NCBI RefSeq assembly: GCF_018143015.1
Contig: NC_054749.1
Span: 33,846,911-33,910,910 of the forward strand
Reading direction: 5' to 3'
DNA length: 64,000 nt
From: Lytechinus variegatus
Lineage: Eukaryota; Echinodermata; Echinoidea; Temnopleuroida; Toxopneustidae
Positions 26,801 through 38,600 of the stretch are shown here, piece by piece; the stretch's first letter is position 1; every line of letters starts with the position of its first letter. The translations under genes were made by a program, and so were the position numbers. Under the pieces are notes generated by a model that saw only the letters and a list, made by a program, of their open reading frames with translations, made no database searches and had not been told where the DNA came from.

Positions 26801-27480
26801 TTATGCGAGTGCGAAACGCGAGCGTAAAAAAATCGAGATTTCAACCTTGCACGGGATACTCTATTCATGTTTTGTAAATCATGAAAGGGATGAGAAAGGG
26901 GATCTTCTTACATTAATAATACGAGCACAAAGGGCGAGCAGAATTTTTTTATATTGTGATCTGAAACTGGATAACTGAATGAAAATGCCCGGGCGTGTTT
27001 CAGATTAAGACCTAGAATCTAGGCATTCTAAACAATCTTTTATCATGAAAATAAAAGCGAGCGCGAAACGCGAGCTTAAAATATTTGATATTCTGATCTG
27101 ATATTTCAAACACTTTGTAGGAAACTTGTAAGGTGGATATAAATCGCATTTGATAAAGAGCTGATATGTTTCATTATTACTTTAATTTTGAGACATAGGA
27201 CCTTGACATCCTTAGGACATGTTATCATATGAATATAATGACTATATATCTTCCTATTCATCTTGCTAAGCGCGAGATAAAACAAAAGTGACAATTTAAT
27301 TATTAAATTGATATCTTAGTATTAATGCATAATGAGGGCGCGGAATCTGATGATATTATGGCCTGAACATTGAAAATTTTTAAGCACCTTTTATAATGAA
27401 TAGGATGCATCATTAATTAGTTGATATATTTTTAACCATTAATGCGAGCGCAAATCGCGAGCCGAAAATTTTGATAAACT
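23836..27480. repeat. Tandem array with GCGAGCGCGAAGCGCGAGC cores
   Basis: Recurring AT-rich units each carry a 19-base palindromic core or a decayed form. At least two unit types alternate. One contains ACATTTCTACATAAAGAATGG, the other AACGGGACACTCTATTCATG followed by GAAAAAGATGAGTAAGAGG. The pair repeats as a block of roughly 300-450 bp, and copies between 25.4 and 26.8 kb are very alike. Minus-strand frames sharing MIDEISNVFMAKCKQSLKGT are by-products of the repeat. Confidence 0.9.
24480..25375 (+). mobile_element. 5'-truncated LINE inserted in the array
   Basis: The frame up to the stop at 24885-24887 encodes RHHGPDLWNSLPAESVKQSS and then SLHSFKTNVKSVLFSEYLK, the usual C-terminus of CR1/L2-like reverse transcriptases. 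Upstream pieces (PSFHNFYYLNTSIHSYPARN) fit the same region. A 3' untranslated segment with CAT repeats follows, then a tail of AATC-type repeats (AAATCAAGTCAAATCAAATC), after which the array unit resumes at AATTGATGC. Confidence 0.75.
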
Positions 27481-27515
27481 GTCATGAAAAGGGGATTTTA
27501 AGTAGTTTGTTATAC

Positions 27516-27690
27516 AATACGGGTTCAAAACTGCACCCTAGATTTCAAATTGAACCCCTAGGGATGCAATTTTGAACCCGCATGGTTAAAAAATGAACCC
27601 CAACCGCAGGATTCAATTTTTTTAACCCATAGGGTGCTGATTTTGCATCAACTTTTTGGGGTTAAATTCTGAACCTTTTTTTCTTAGTGT
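27516..27690. repeat. AACCC / GGGTT inverted mini-element
   Basis: Alternating motifs such as GGGTTCAAAACTGCACCC and GGGTTAAATTCTGAACC in both orientations give weak self-complementarity. It lies between the GC-palindrome array and the minisatellites. Confidence 0.4.
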
Positions 27691-27744
27691 GTGCAAGTAA
27701 ACTTCAAAATTTCTGTAAATAATATCTATCAATATATCCATCAG

Positions 27745-27870
27745 TGTTGTAGTCAAGGCTGAAACCTCCAAGGCCAAGGCTTTAATACCCAAGACCAAGG
27801 CTTCAATCCCCAAGGCCAAGGCATGGAAACCCAAGGCCTAAAAACCTCAAGGCCAAGGCATTTCAAACTT
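27745..27870. repeat. CCAAGGCCAAGGC minisatellite
   Basis: About five units of 20-30 bases built on CCCAAGGCCAAGGC with variable A/T spacers. Confidence 0.8.
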
Positions 27871-27894
27871 TCAATATATGGAACAATGAGCCAA

Positions 27895-30783
27895 CAACAA
27901 GGCGGCAGTTCGAATATCAGTTTCGCGCCCCTACATGTAGGTCGATCATCAATTTGGCCCCCCCCCCCCCGTTCGAACATCGATTCGGCCCCCAGTTCGA
28001 ACATCATTTCGCCCCCCTAGCTCGAGTATCAATTTTGCGCCCCCTAGTTTGAACATCAATTCGGCGCCCCCTAGTTTGAGTATCAATTTGGCGCCCCCTA
28101 CCTCGAATATCGATTCGGCCCCCCTCCCTAGTTCGAGTATCAATTTGGTGCCCCCACTTCGAACATCATTTCGGCGCCCTCCTAGTTCGAATATCAGTTC
28201 GGCGCCCCTACATGTACGTCAATCATCAATTTGCCCCCCCCCCCCCCGTTCGTACATCAATTCGGCCCCCAGTTCGAACATCATTTTGGCATACCTTCTA
28301 ACTCAATTTGCCTTCCCTAGTTAGAATATCATTTCGCCCCCCTAGTTCGAGTATCAATTTTGCGCGCCCCCCCTAGTTTGAACATCAATTCGGCGCCCCC
28401 TAGTTATCAATTTGGCGCCCCCTACCTCGAACCTTGATTCGGCCTCCTTCCCTAGTTCGAGTATCATTTCGGCGCCCTCCTAGTTCGAATATCAATTCGG
28501 GCCCCTACATGTAGGTCCAACATTAATTTGGCGCCCCTACATGTAGGTCGATCATCAATTCGCCCCCCCCCCGTTCGAACATAAATTTGGCCCCCAGTTG
28601 GAACATCATTTTGGCATCCCTTCGAACTCAATTTCCTATCCGTAGTTCAAATAGGCCCCCCCCCCTAGCTCGAGTATCAATTTTTGCGCCCCCCTAGTTC
28701 GAACATTAATTCGGCGCCCCCTAGTTTGAGTATCAATTGGCGCCCCCCTACCTCGAACCTCGATTCGGCCTCCCTCCCTAGTTCGAGTATCATTTCGCGC
28801 CCTCCAAGTTCGAATATCAATTCGGCGCCCCTACATGTAGGTCCAACATTAATTTGGCGCCCCTAGTTCGAATATCAATTCGGCGCCCCTACATGTAGTT
28901 CGGTCATCAATTTGGCCCCTCCCCCCGTTCGAACATAAATTCTGCCCCAGTTCGAACATCATTTTGGCATCCCTTCGAACTCAATTTACCTTCCCTAGTT
29001 CGAATATCATTCCCCCCCCCCTAGCTCGAGTATCAATTTTGCACCCCCCTAGTTCGAACATCAATTCGGCGCCCCCCTAGTTTGAGTATCAATTGGCGCC
29101 CCCTAGCTCGAACATCGATTCGGCCCCCCTCCCCAGTTCGAGTATTAATTTGGCGCCCCCAGTTCGAACATCATTTTAACATCCCTTCGAACATCATTTC
29201 GGCGCCCTCCAAGTTCGAATATCAATTCGGCGCCCCTACATGTAGGTCAATCATCAATTTGCCCCCCCCCCCCGTTCGTACATCAATTCGGCCCCAGTTC
29301 GAACATCATTTTGGCATACCTTCTAACTCAATTTGCCTTCCCTAGTTAGAATATCATTTCGCCCCCCTAGTTCGAGTATCAATTTTGCGCGCCCCCCTAG
29401 TTTGAACATCAATTCGGCGCCCCCTAGTATCAATTTGGCGCCCCCTACCTCGAACCTTGATTCGGTCTCCTTCCCTAGTTCGAGTATCATTTCGGCGCCC
29501 CTCCTAGTTCGAATATCAATTCGGCGCCCCTACATGTAGGTCCAACATTAATTTGGCGCCCTAGTTGAATATTAATTTGGCGCCCCTACATGTAGGTCGA
29601 TCATCAATTCGCCCCCCCCCCCGTTCGAACATAAATTTGGCCCCCAGTTGGAACATCATTTTGGCATCCCTTCGAACTCAATTTCCTATCCGTAGTTCAA
29701 ATAGGCCCCCCCCCCCTAGCTCGAGTATCAATTTTTGCGCCCCCCTAGTTCGAACATTAATTCGGCGCCCCCTAGTTTGAGTATCAATTGGCGCCCCCCT
29801 ACCTCGAACCTCGATTCGGCCTCCCTCCCTAGTTCGAGTATCATTTCGGCGCCCTCCAAGTTCGAATATCAATTCGGCGCCCCTACATGTAGGTCCAACA
29901 TTAATTTGGCGCCCCTAGTTCGAATATCAATTCGGCGCCCCTACATGTAGTTCGGTCATCAATTTGCCCCCCTCCCCCCGTTCGAACATAAATTCTGCCC
30001 CAGTTCGAACATCATTTTGGCATCCCTTCGAACTCAATTTACCTTGCCTAGTTCGAATATCATTCCCCCCTAGCTCGAGTATCAATTTTGCACCACCCTA
30101 GTTCGAACATCAATTCGGCGCCCCCCTAGTTTGAGTATCAATTGGCGCCCCCTAGCTCGAACATCGATTCGGCCCCCCTCCCCAGTTCGAGTATTAATTT
30201 GGCGCCCCCAGTTCGAACATCATTTTAACATCCCTTCGAACATTATTTCGGCGCCCTCCAAGTTCGAATATCAATTTGGCGCCCCTACATGTAGGTCGAT
30301 CATCAATTCGGCCCCCCCCCCCCGTTCGAACATAAATTCGGCCCCCAGTTCGAACATCATTTTGGCATCCCTTCGAACTTATTTGCCTTCCCTAGTTCGA
30401 ATATCATTCCCCCCCCCCAGCTCGAGTATCAATTTTGCGCCCCCCCTAGTTTGAACATCGATTCGCCCCCCCCCCAGAGCTCGAACATCGATTCGGCCCC
30501 CTCCCAGTTCGAACATCATTTCGGCGCCCTAGCTCGAGTATCAATTTGGCGCCCCTACATGTAGGTCCAACATCAATTTGGCGCCCCTAGTTCGAATACC
30601 ATTTCGCCCCCCTCGCTCGAGTATCAATTTGGCGCCCCCTAGTTCCAACATCAATTTGGCGACCCTACGTCGAACATCAATTCGCCCCCCCCCCCCCCGT
30701 TCAAACATCAATTCTGCCCCCAGTTCGAACAGCATTTTGACATTCCTTCGAACATCATTTCAGCGCCCTTTTGGTTCGAACAT
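27895..30783. repeat. Minisatellite of TAGTTCGAACATCAATTCGG units with higher-order structure
   Basis: About 100 units of roughly 25-35 bases alternate C-runs (GGCGCCCC) with a TTCGAA-centred word and ATCAATT. A higher-order period near 1.03 kb is visible: the block starting near 28321 recurs near 29341, and that near 28890 recurs near 29935, with few differences. Variant units containing CTACATGTAG occur at fixed places in each block. The Ser-Ile-Asn-Ser-Ala-Pro-Pro frames are by-products. Confidence 0.92.
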
Positions 30784-30785
30784 CA

Positions 30786-31727
30786 TTTTCTTTCCTCCTC
30801 TTCCTCTTTTTTTCTTCTCGTACTTCCCCTCTTCCTCTCCCTTTCTTCTCTTCTTTCCCCTTTCTCTCTTTCTTTTTTTCTCTTCTTTCTTCCATCTTCC
30901 TCTTTCTTCTTTTTTCTCCTTTTCCCCTCTTCCTCCCTCTTTTCCCCCTCTTCCTCTTTTTTTTTCCTCCCCCTCTCCTCCTTTTCTTCTCTTCCTTCCC
31001 ACTCTTCCTCTTTTTTCTCTTTCTTTCCCCTCTTCTTTCCCCCTTTTTTCTTTTGTTTCCCCCTCTTCCTTTCCCCTTTTCTTCCCCTTCTCTTTCTTTT
31101 TTCCTCTTCTTTCTTCCCTCTTCCTCTCTTTCCTTTTTTCTCCTTTTCCTTTTCCCTCTTCCTCTCTCTTTCCCCCTTTTCCTCTTTTTTCTCTTTCTTT
31201 CCCCTCTTTTCTCCTTTTTTTCTTCTTTCCCTTCTTCTTTTCTTTCCCCTCTCTTTTTTCTTCTCTTCTTTCCTCTCTCTCCCTCCCCTTTCTTTTCTTC
31301 TCTTCCTCCTTTTCTTTTCTCTTTTTTTTCTTCCTTTCCCCTCTTTCTCTTTTTTTTTTCTCCTTTTCCTTTCCCTCTCTTTTTTCTTCTCTTCTTTCCT
31401 CTCTCTCCCTCCCCTTTCTTTTCTTCTCTTCCTCCTTTTCTTTTCTCTTTTTCTTCTCTTCCTTTCCCCTCTTCCCCTCCTTCTCTTTCTTTCCCCTTTT
31501 CCTCTCTCTTTTCCTTCCCTTCCTTCCCCTCTTCCCTTTTCTCCTTTTCTTTCCCCCTTTCCTCTCTCTCTTTTTCCCTCTTCTTCCTTCCCCCTCTTCT
31601 TTTCCTCCTCTCCCTTCTCTCTTTTCCTTTTTCTTTTCCCCCTTTTTCCTCTCATTTCTTCCTTTCTTCTTTTCTTTTCTTTCCCCTCTTCCCCTCTTTT
31701 TCTCTTCTTTCCCTCTCTCTTTTTTTT
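30786..31727. repeat. Polypyrimidine tract, 0.94 kb
   Basis: Almost pure C/T on the plus strand for about 940 bases, with only a handful of purines (for example near 30820, 30890, 31055 and 31652). Mixed TTTCTTTTCC and CCCCTCTTCC blocks include internal near-duplicates (about 31245-31320 and 31375-31450). The 350-380-codon frames rich in Phe, Ser, Leu and Pro, and the Lys/Glu/Arg frame on the other strand, are artefacts. Confidence 0.97.
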
Positions 31728-31927
31728 AGCCGAAGGGGGGGCCAAGGCCCCCTCGGCCCCCCATGGATCCGTTCCAAAACGGTACTTTGTGTACACAGGA
31801 AGTATGCAGTTCATCATTTTCATATAGGCTATTGTTTGTGATATAGATTTGTGAAATTAAAAGCTTTCAAACAAAATGTTGTAAGTTAACACTTTATATC
31901 CAATTTTGAGTAAATTTAATCAGTAAA

Positions 31928-32670
31928 CAGTGCGTCCCAGAAAAAACGAAACCGAGATTTATCGATGATTTATCATAACTTAACCATAAATACAATAGAC
32001 AATGTCCTATCAATGTAAAACCTAGAATCTCTTGAAAAAGGGATACCAATAACTCATTTGGCGTGGGGTATCTGAATTTCAAAAAGGAAATCACATTCCT
32101 ATAAAGTTCAATATCTGCTCTTTCATTTGATACTTTGATCACAGAAAATGGTCAAGAAGTAAAAAGTTCTGTTCCCTCGAAACAATGCTCGTATTTCCAT
32201 AATTTCATTAAATAAGCGTGTTTTCACCGGTTTCCCACAGAAGCTATCGCACGGTTAACAAAAGACTTCATGAATGGCTGATCGTCAACAAAACGGAGTG
32301 TCGAGTGACTCGGAACGCTAGCCTGTAAAACCTCTTTATTTATGAAATTATTGAAATTCAAGCTTTATTTCAAATAAGCAGAACTTTCTTATTTCTTGAC
32401 CATTTTCTGTAATTGAGGTATCAAATTAAAGAGCAGATATTTAATTTTTTAAATGTTGTTTTCATTTTTGAAACTCAGATACAGCCCGCCATGACTTTTT
32501 GGTATCCCCTCTTTAAATTGTTTTTGCTCACTCATGCGTGCATGAGAAATAATCTAAGTAATACCAGATGAAAGAGGAGATTCTAAGCATTAAATTGGTA
32601 GGTCATTTGTTTATTCTTATTATGATTAAGTTATGATAAATCTCGGTTTCGTTTTTTCTTGGACGCACTG
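31928..32670. mobile_element. Tc1/mariner-like foldback element, 743 bp
   Basis: The left end CAGTGCGTCCCAGAAAAAAC and the right end GTTTTTTCTTGGACGCACTG are inverted repeats. Pairing continues through GAAACCGAGATTTATC and further in (AATGGTCAAGAAGTAAAAAG versus its inverse near 32385), so each arm is about 250 bp. TA follows the right end; the left flank is AA, so the TA duplication is imperfect. No transposase frame. Confidence 0.75.
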
Positions 32671-35005
32671 TATAAACTTGTATACTAGTATATGCCTACA
32701 TACTTTCTGATGTTTGTCTATTTATCAATATCAACTTGTAGCCCTACTTGAGGTCCATGCAGGGGCGCTCGTACATGGAAAGGATAGGGATGTACGGCCC
32801 CAAATTCTGTTGTGAAATGAGGGGGCTCGAAAATACTGATTTCCCTCTGAAAATTGGGTGCTTGCATGGGAGCTGGAATTTAACAAGAAATAAGGGTCTT
32901 CATGAGCTGACACTTGAAATATGAGGGGCTTAGGAACAGAGAGAACGGGTCTGTAAATAATTACGGAAAAAATCAAAATAATGTGCTTGGGAACTGGCAA
33001 GGCGTGGAAGCGGGGGATGTCATAAGGACTGCACTTACCCGTATTGCCATTATACCTAAGCCCCCCCCCCCCCGGACGCGCTTGAGGTTTACTTGCCCCT
33101 AAATATGCCAATTTTTAGAATAAAAAACTTTTCAAGAACCTTATATACATATGTTTGGCCACCCTATTGGTCTCAGAATGACTTTCAAACTTCGCCAACC
33201 CGAATCTTAAATAGTGACCCTTTGTCTAAGTATGTACTCCGTTGCGTAATACTTGCACTCTCCCTTCGGAAACTCATTGAGGACATAAAGACCACTCCCT
33301 TTCCAAAGTGCATGAGTGAAGGAAGTTGTATCACAAGTGCAAACATTCCCTTTTTTATCAATTAGGTCTATAAACGTTAGGATACTATGTTCCAATACAA
33401 TCATGAAAGCATCGCATGTCTCAAAATTCCTCTTTAGGCTGGCATCTCCAAAGTAACAACAGGTAGAATTGTTTCATCTGATCTTTTTCTTCCAGTAAAA
33501 TTAATGCTGTTTGATCTAAGCAACCCCCTATATAATCCTGAACACGTACGAGAGCAAGATAATTTTGTAACTTTCTACGACGCAAGAATGATAGTTATCA
33601 TGGACTAGATTCTGGATATAGACACAAATTCTGATGCCATGGAATGAACTTCATTTTTCGCCTTCTTGTCTTTCACGATTTTTTAATGTCACGGTGAGAA
33701 TTGGCCCCAGGTTGCATGGACATCTGGACATGGCATGAAAGATGACTCTGGTTGAAAGTTGACAGCAATATCAAGGTGAAATTTTTGGACAGTGTCTTCG
33801 ATAAAAATGGAAAGCAAGAGTATTTATTAACTTATTATGTTAATGACACAGAAGTTTAGTCTGCTGCAGAGGTTGACGACGTGTTCGCTGTTTTAATCGG
33901 ATTGCCTTAAATGCTTTCTACCGGTCACTGTACATTACCTTTTGTTATCCTATAATATTTGTGAGTATTTATATATTTCTGAAGTAGTTTTTTTATGGTT
34001 AAATACCGTTTTAATGTATGATTTACATGATTTAAATACTGCTAAGCCAATATTCAAAGCAATTTATTGCAAATGATGTGTTTATTTTTACTGAAATTCT
34101 TCAGGACATGAAACTATTAAGGCATGAAAAGATTGAAGGTTAAATAGGCATGATAGGAGGAAGATGTGTGGTGTGATAGGCCAACAGATAGTTGTGGACA
34201 CACCATATACGACACTACTTTCTACCTTGCTTATACCTAACATTAAAATCAGTTTATTTGGTGTAGCAGAGGCAGGGATTTCTTAAATTTTTGGTCCTTC
34301 ATCAGGGAGGGGGAGGGGGGCAGACCACCATCTCCCATAGGATGCTAAAAACCAAAATACATTCCTATTTCAATTAGTTAGATCATAATAGAAACAAAAT
34401 CATTTGTATATGTGTTTGAAAAAAAAAATTAAAATTCACATACTGAGATGTCTTATCATACCGTTTATGGCATTGAGGTTCAGAGGGTAAAAAATATAAA
34501 TTGTTTTTAATTGCTTGGTCGCCTTTGCAACCTCGCTCGCACACTGCATTTTTATTAATAAATGGTGTTGCATATAGTGTGCAGTTTAATTACTGAAAAC
34601 GTGTATATATTCTTCCAGTTCAGTATTAACTGTTTATCATGGGCTTAAAATACACTTTCACTTGTATAATTCGCAATTTTTTCACCAGTCCACTGCAATG
34701 ATTATACTGTATAGCTATAGAAATACTCAGCTTCACGCATGTGAAGGTATAAAGTGATCGCTAATTAGTCCTCGCATATTTTCGAGGATACAGTCTTTGA
34801 CCAACATTGTCGCCCTAGCTTTAACGTTGCATTTACAATTTACAGAAAATCCAATATTTCATTTACAATATGTTTTTATCATATTAACCAAAGACAAACA
34901 GTGATCTTCTCCCATGCATGCCAGTCCCATAGACGGTAGACTCGCTCCCTCGCATCCCCCTCCTCCGGATAATAATATGACTTCACCTGTGCTATCGGTT
35001 AACTT
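32671..35005. other. No gene seen
   Basis: AT-rich sequence with C-runs near 33061 and a G-rich patch near 34305. No supported exon before the SINE-like piece at 35011. Confidence 0.4.
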
Positions 35006-35010
35006 TCATC

Positions 35011-35150
35011 ACCGTGGCCGAGTTGTCTAAGGCACCGACTAGACATTTGGAAGTCCGGGTTCAATCCCCGCCCACGGCACCTGCCGATGAATTAGGCATG
35101 CTATGGACAGTGCTTTTTTATCATGCATTCAAATAAAATAAAATAATGAA
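35011..35150 (+). mobile_element. tRNA-Ser-like SINE or tRNA pseudogene
   Basis: TGGCCGAGTTGTCTAAGGC resembles a class II tRNA A box, CTAGACA resembles a serine anticodon loop (AGA position), and GGGTTCAATCCC is a good B box. The anticodon stem does not pair and the acceptor stem is out of register, so it is not a working tRNA. A 3' extension ends in AAATAAAATAAAATAATG. Confidence 0.55.
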
Positions 35151-35369
35151 AATGCTACATTCTTGGTAACTAGGTGAGCACTTGTTTGAAAAAAAAGATG
35201 AATAAAATGATATCAAATAAAAAAATATGAAATAAAATGTTAGGCATATGGCAAAACTGGTATTACAAATTAAGGCAATTCCCCTGTCAATTCAAATAAG
35301 TAATTGTTTTTATATTGTTTTTTAATCAGACAGAATTGGAAGCCGAGTTTGGAGGTTCACTAAACCGTC

Positions 35370-35601
35370 ATGGTTTCATCGGGTAAACGAGGGGTGAGAC
35401 GAAACCTCTTCTCAACTCGGAATTCTTCTTTAACATCCCCCTGGTCTACGAACAAGACACATACTGCCCTCTTTACAATGCTTGCTGCTTTTATTGGTGG
35501 TCAAATCCTTCTCACTGGAGTATTTCTTATGAGAGCAGCGCCCCCTTGTGACTGCCGATGCCAGTGGCGCCCGGACCTGGAGATGACGAAAGCTAAAGCA
35601 G
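35370..35601 (+). CDS. Glycosyltransferase 1, exon 1 (membrane anchor)
   Basis: The ATG is preceded by GTC and followed by GTTTCATCG. The exon ends AAAGCAG|GTTAGT in phase 1. An acceptor-like TTGTTTTTTAATCAG about 40 bases before the ATG suggests a 5' untranslated exon further upstream. Confidence 0.8.
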
Positions 35602-38600
35602 GTTAGTTGAAATGATTACACTCGTAAAGAAATCAAGAAAGGGTAGGGGACAGTAGCGTAACTAGGATTTTACACAGGGGGGGGGGGGCAAAATCGTCCG
35701 CCAGAAAAAAAATTGACAAGCAAAAAAAAGGTCCTCAACAGGATATACAGGACATTTCACAGGGGGGGGGGGGGGCAAGGATAGGTCCCTTGCATGGGTT
35801 ATAACTCGTCAGGGGGGGGGGGCAGTCTGCCCCCTACCCCCCCCCCCAGTAGGTACGCTAGTGGTAGGGGACTACTGCGTGCGGTCACTTTACTAATCCT
35901 TTATGCTACAAAATATACTACTTTGAATCTGTGTTTTTATAAAATAGGGTTAATTCATAACGTAAGTCAACTATCATTTAAAAGAGGGCACAGTATCATT
36001 GTTTGTATAGACCAACAGTGATGTGAAAGTTAACTGGTTTTTCACTCTAATAGTTGTTGCGAGAAACTTGCGATCAATTGCAAGTCTATTCTGGTCCCTA
36101 AATCAATCACAACACAGTAAAAACTGTGGTGTTAACCGGTGTACATAGAGGACCACACCAGTTATTTGACACCGGTGTTAAATATTGGTGGTGTTGGTTT
36201 TACACCTATAGGTGTTATTACAACACCTTTGGTTGTTACATTTACACTCTTTGGTGTTATGTTCAATCTTTAGGGTGTAATTTTAACACTCAGGGTGTGG
36301 TCCTCTATTAACACCAATTGGTGTCAGTTTTAACACCACAGTTTCTACAGTATAGTTAATTGCAAAATAGTGATTGATTGCTAATCTGCTCCTTGAACAA
36401 GTTCAATCTGATTTGCTACAGCTAACGCTGATCTATAGTTGTACAATTCCAACATTTTGCAATTGATTGCAATATTTTCTTGCAACACCCCTAACTGTTA
36501 CTAGTAGAGTGGATAAGCTCCAAAAAACACAAGAATTGTGCAAAATTTGACTAAAGCATGAAACTTTCACAAGTATTAGTATATGCCGTAAGATTTATTT
36601 TAAAGATGGGAGGTAAATTTTAAAATGCCATTTTCGGCCGTTGCCATGGCAACGGAATAATTTCTAAAAAATGACATACATTCCCATGTAAATGGTAAAT
36701 AAACATGATATAGATGAATAAAATGATAACTTTCAAGCTTCCAATTGAATATATATAAAATTTAGAAACATTCAAAATCAACAAGATAGTTCCAATTGGT
36801 CCGTTGCCATGGCAACGGCTTGTTTTTCCCCAGAAAAATAAAAATTTTGATTAAAAAAACGTTGTAGAATATGATTTATCTTTAATTTTCCCTAATTTTA
36901 CAGTGTTAAACAAAGATATTTTGGTTGCTAGATGTATAAATCATATCTCAAGCCATTGCCATGGCAACCAAATAACAACTGATTTACAAAAATAACATGG
37001 TTGACAAGACAATGGGCAGGTGGAAAAATCAACTGGAATTGACTTTATATGTATGCTTTAGTTTTGACCCTCTCATTTGAACCAAAATACAGAAAGTGTT
37101 CTGCAGGAGTTCTTTATGAAGATAAAACTTTATGTTGCATTGGTAATGCTTGAATTAAATAAAAAGAAACAATGTTGCAAAGAACCCGTTGCCATGGCAA
37201 CAGCTTATTTCTCTCTAGAAAGGTAAAAATATTGATAAAAATGTAAAATACATGTATGATCATCAGTCCATTTTCAATCATTTTTGAGGTACTAATCGGG
37301 ATATGCTTTTGACTAAATTTATAAATATATAACATCTTAAGTCATTGCCATGGCAACCAGATAACATCTAATTAAAAAACAACAACAACAGGGATGACAA
37401 GGTTATGGAAAGGTGAAAAGTACAATGAAAATTAACTTATATGTACATGCATAAGGTTTGACCTACTCAATTAATTTAGGGGAAATAATACAGTGAGTGT
37501 TCTGCATGAACTAATTGGAATGATACAGATTGATGTTGCCTTGGTAATACTTGAATTAAATAAAAAGAAACAATGTTGCAAAGAACCCGTTGCCATGGCA
37601 ACAGCTTATTTCCCTCTAGAAAGGTAAAAATATTGATAAAAATGTAGAATACATGTATGATCATCATTCCATTTTCAATAATTTTAAGGTACTAATCGAG
37701 ATATGTTTGTGACTAAATTTATACATATATAAAACATCTTAAGTCATTGCCATGGCAACCAGATAACATTCAATTTAAAAAACAACAAAACAGGGATGAC
37801 AAGGTTATGGATAGGTGAATAATACAATGGAAATAACTTTTATGCATAAGGTTTGACCTACTCAATTAATTTAGGGGAAATAATAAAGTGAGTGTTTTCC
37901 ATGAACTAATTAGAATGTCCAACATTGATGTTGCCTTAGCAATACTTGAATTCCACGATAAATATCAATGTTGCAAATGACCTGTTGCCATAGAAACGGC
38001 TCATTTACACAAGAAAAGTACCAGTTTTGATTAGAAAAATGACTATAGACTCTGATTTTTCTTTCATTTCTCCTAATTTTGTGATAAGAATTGATATGTT
38101 TGCTGTTAACATACAAATAATATCTGAAGCCATTGTCATGGCTACCAAATTACATCTAATTTGAAAAAAAAAAACATGGCTGACAACACAATGGACAGGT
38201 GGAAAATACAATTAGAATTAGAATTATTCTGTATATGCTTAAGTTTTGAACCCCTCATTTGAACATAAAGTATAGAATGAGTTCTGCAGGAGTTCTTTAG
38301 AAAGATAAAAAAATCATGTTGCCTTGGTTACGCTTGAATTAAATTCTTTTTAAAATGTTGCAAAGGGCTCGTTGCCATGGCAACAGCTTATTTCCCTGTA
38401 GAAAGGTAAATATATTGATAAAAATGTAGAATACAGACATGTATGATCATCTTTCCATTTTCAATTATTTTAAGGTACTGATCAAGATATGTTTGTGACT
38501 AGATTTATAAATATAACATCTTAAGCCATTGCCATGGCAACCCGATAACATCTATTTTTTCAAAAACAACATGGATGACAAGGGTATGGAGACTATGGAC

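Larger units (their letters stand above)
23491..31770. repeat. 8.3-kb composite of tandem arrays, flanked by a direct repeat
   Basis: The left edge starts CAGGCGCGGATCCAGG, a hAT-style end. The right edge reads CCATGGATCC, which partly mirrors it. The block is flanked by an imperfect direct repeat (23469-23490 and 31771-31791) with core AAAACGGTACTTTTGTG, differing by one T inside the core and one T/C just before it. Inside, in order: GC-palindrome array, truncated LINE, more array, small repeats, minisatellite, polypyrimidine tract. A second hAT-style start (CAGGGGCGGATCCAGCC) lies at 23652. Whether this moved as one unit is inference. Confidence 0.5.

Noticed and set aside
23836-27480. CRISPR-like array because of regular palindromic words
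   Set aside because: Units are long, spacers are themselves repeated, and the context is a eukaryotic transposon-derived array.
27622-30735. Many 60-107-codon frames with Ser-Ile-Asn-Ser-Ala-Pro or Leu-Gly-Gly-Ala repeats
   Set aside because: Present in several frames on both strands of a minisatellite; no start or splice logic.
30578-31841. Three overlapping frames of 346-383 codons rich in Phe/Ser/Leu/Pro or Lys/Glu/Arg
   Set aside because: They are translations of a polypyrimidine tract and a minisatellite; no domain, no codon-use signal.
35011-35085. Functional tRNA-Ser gene
   Set aside because: A and B boxes are good, but the anticodon stem does not pair and the acceptor stem is shifted; called a SINE or pseudogene.
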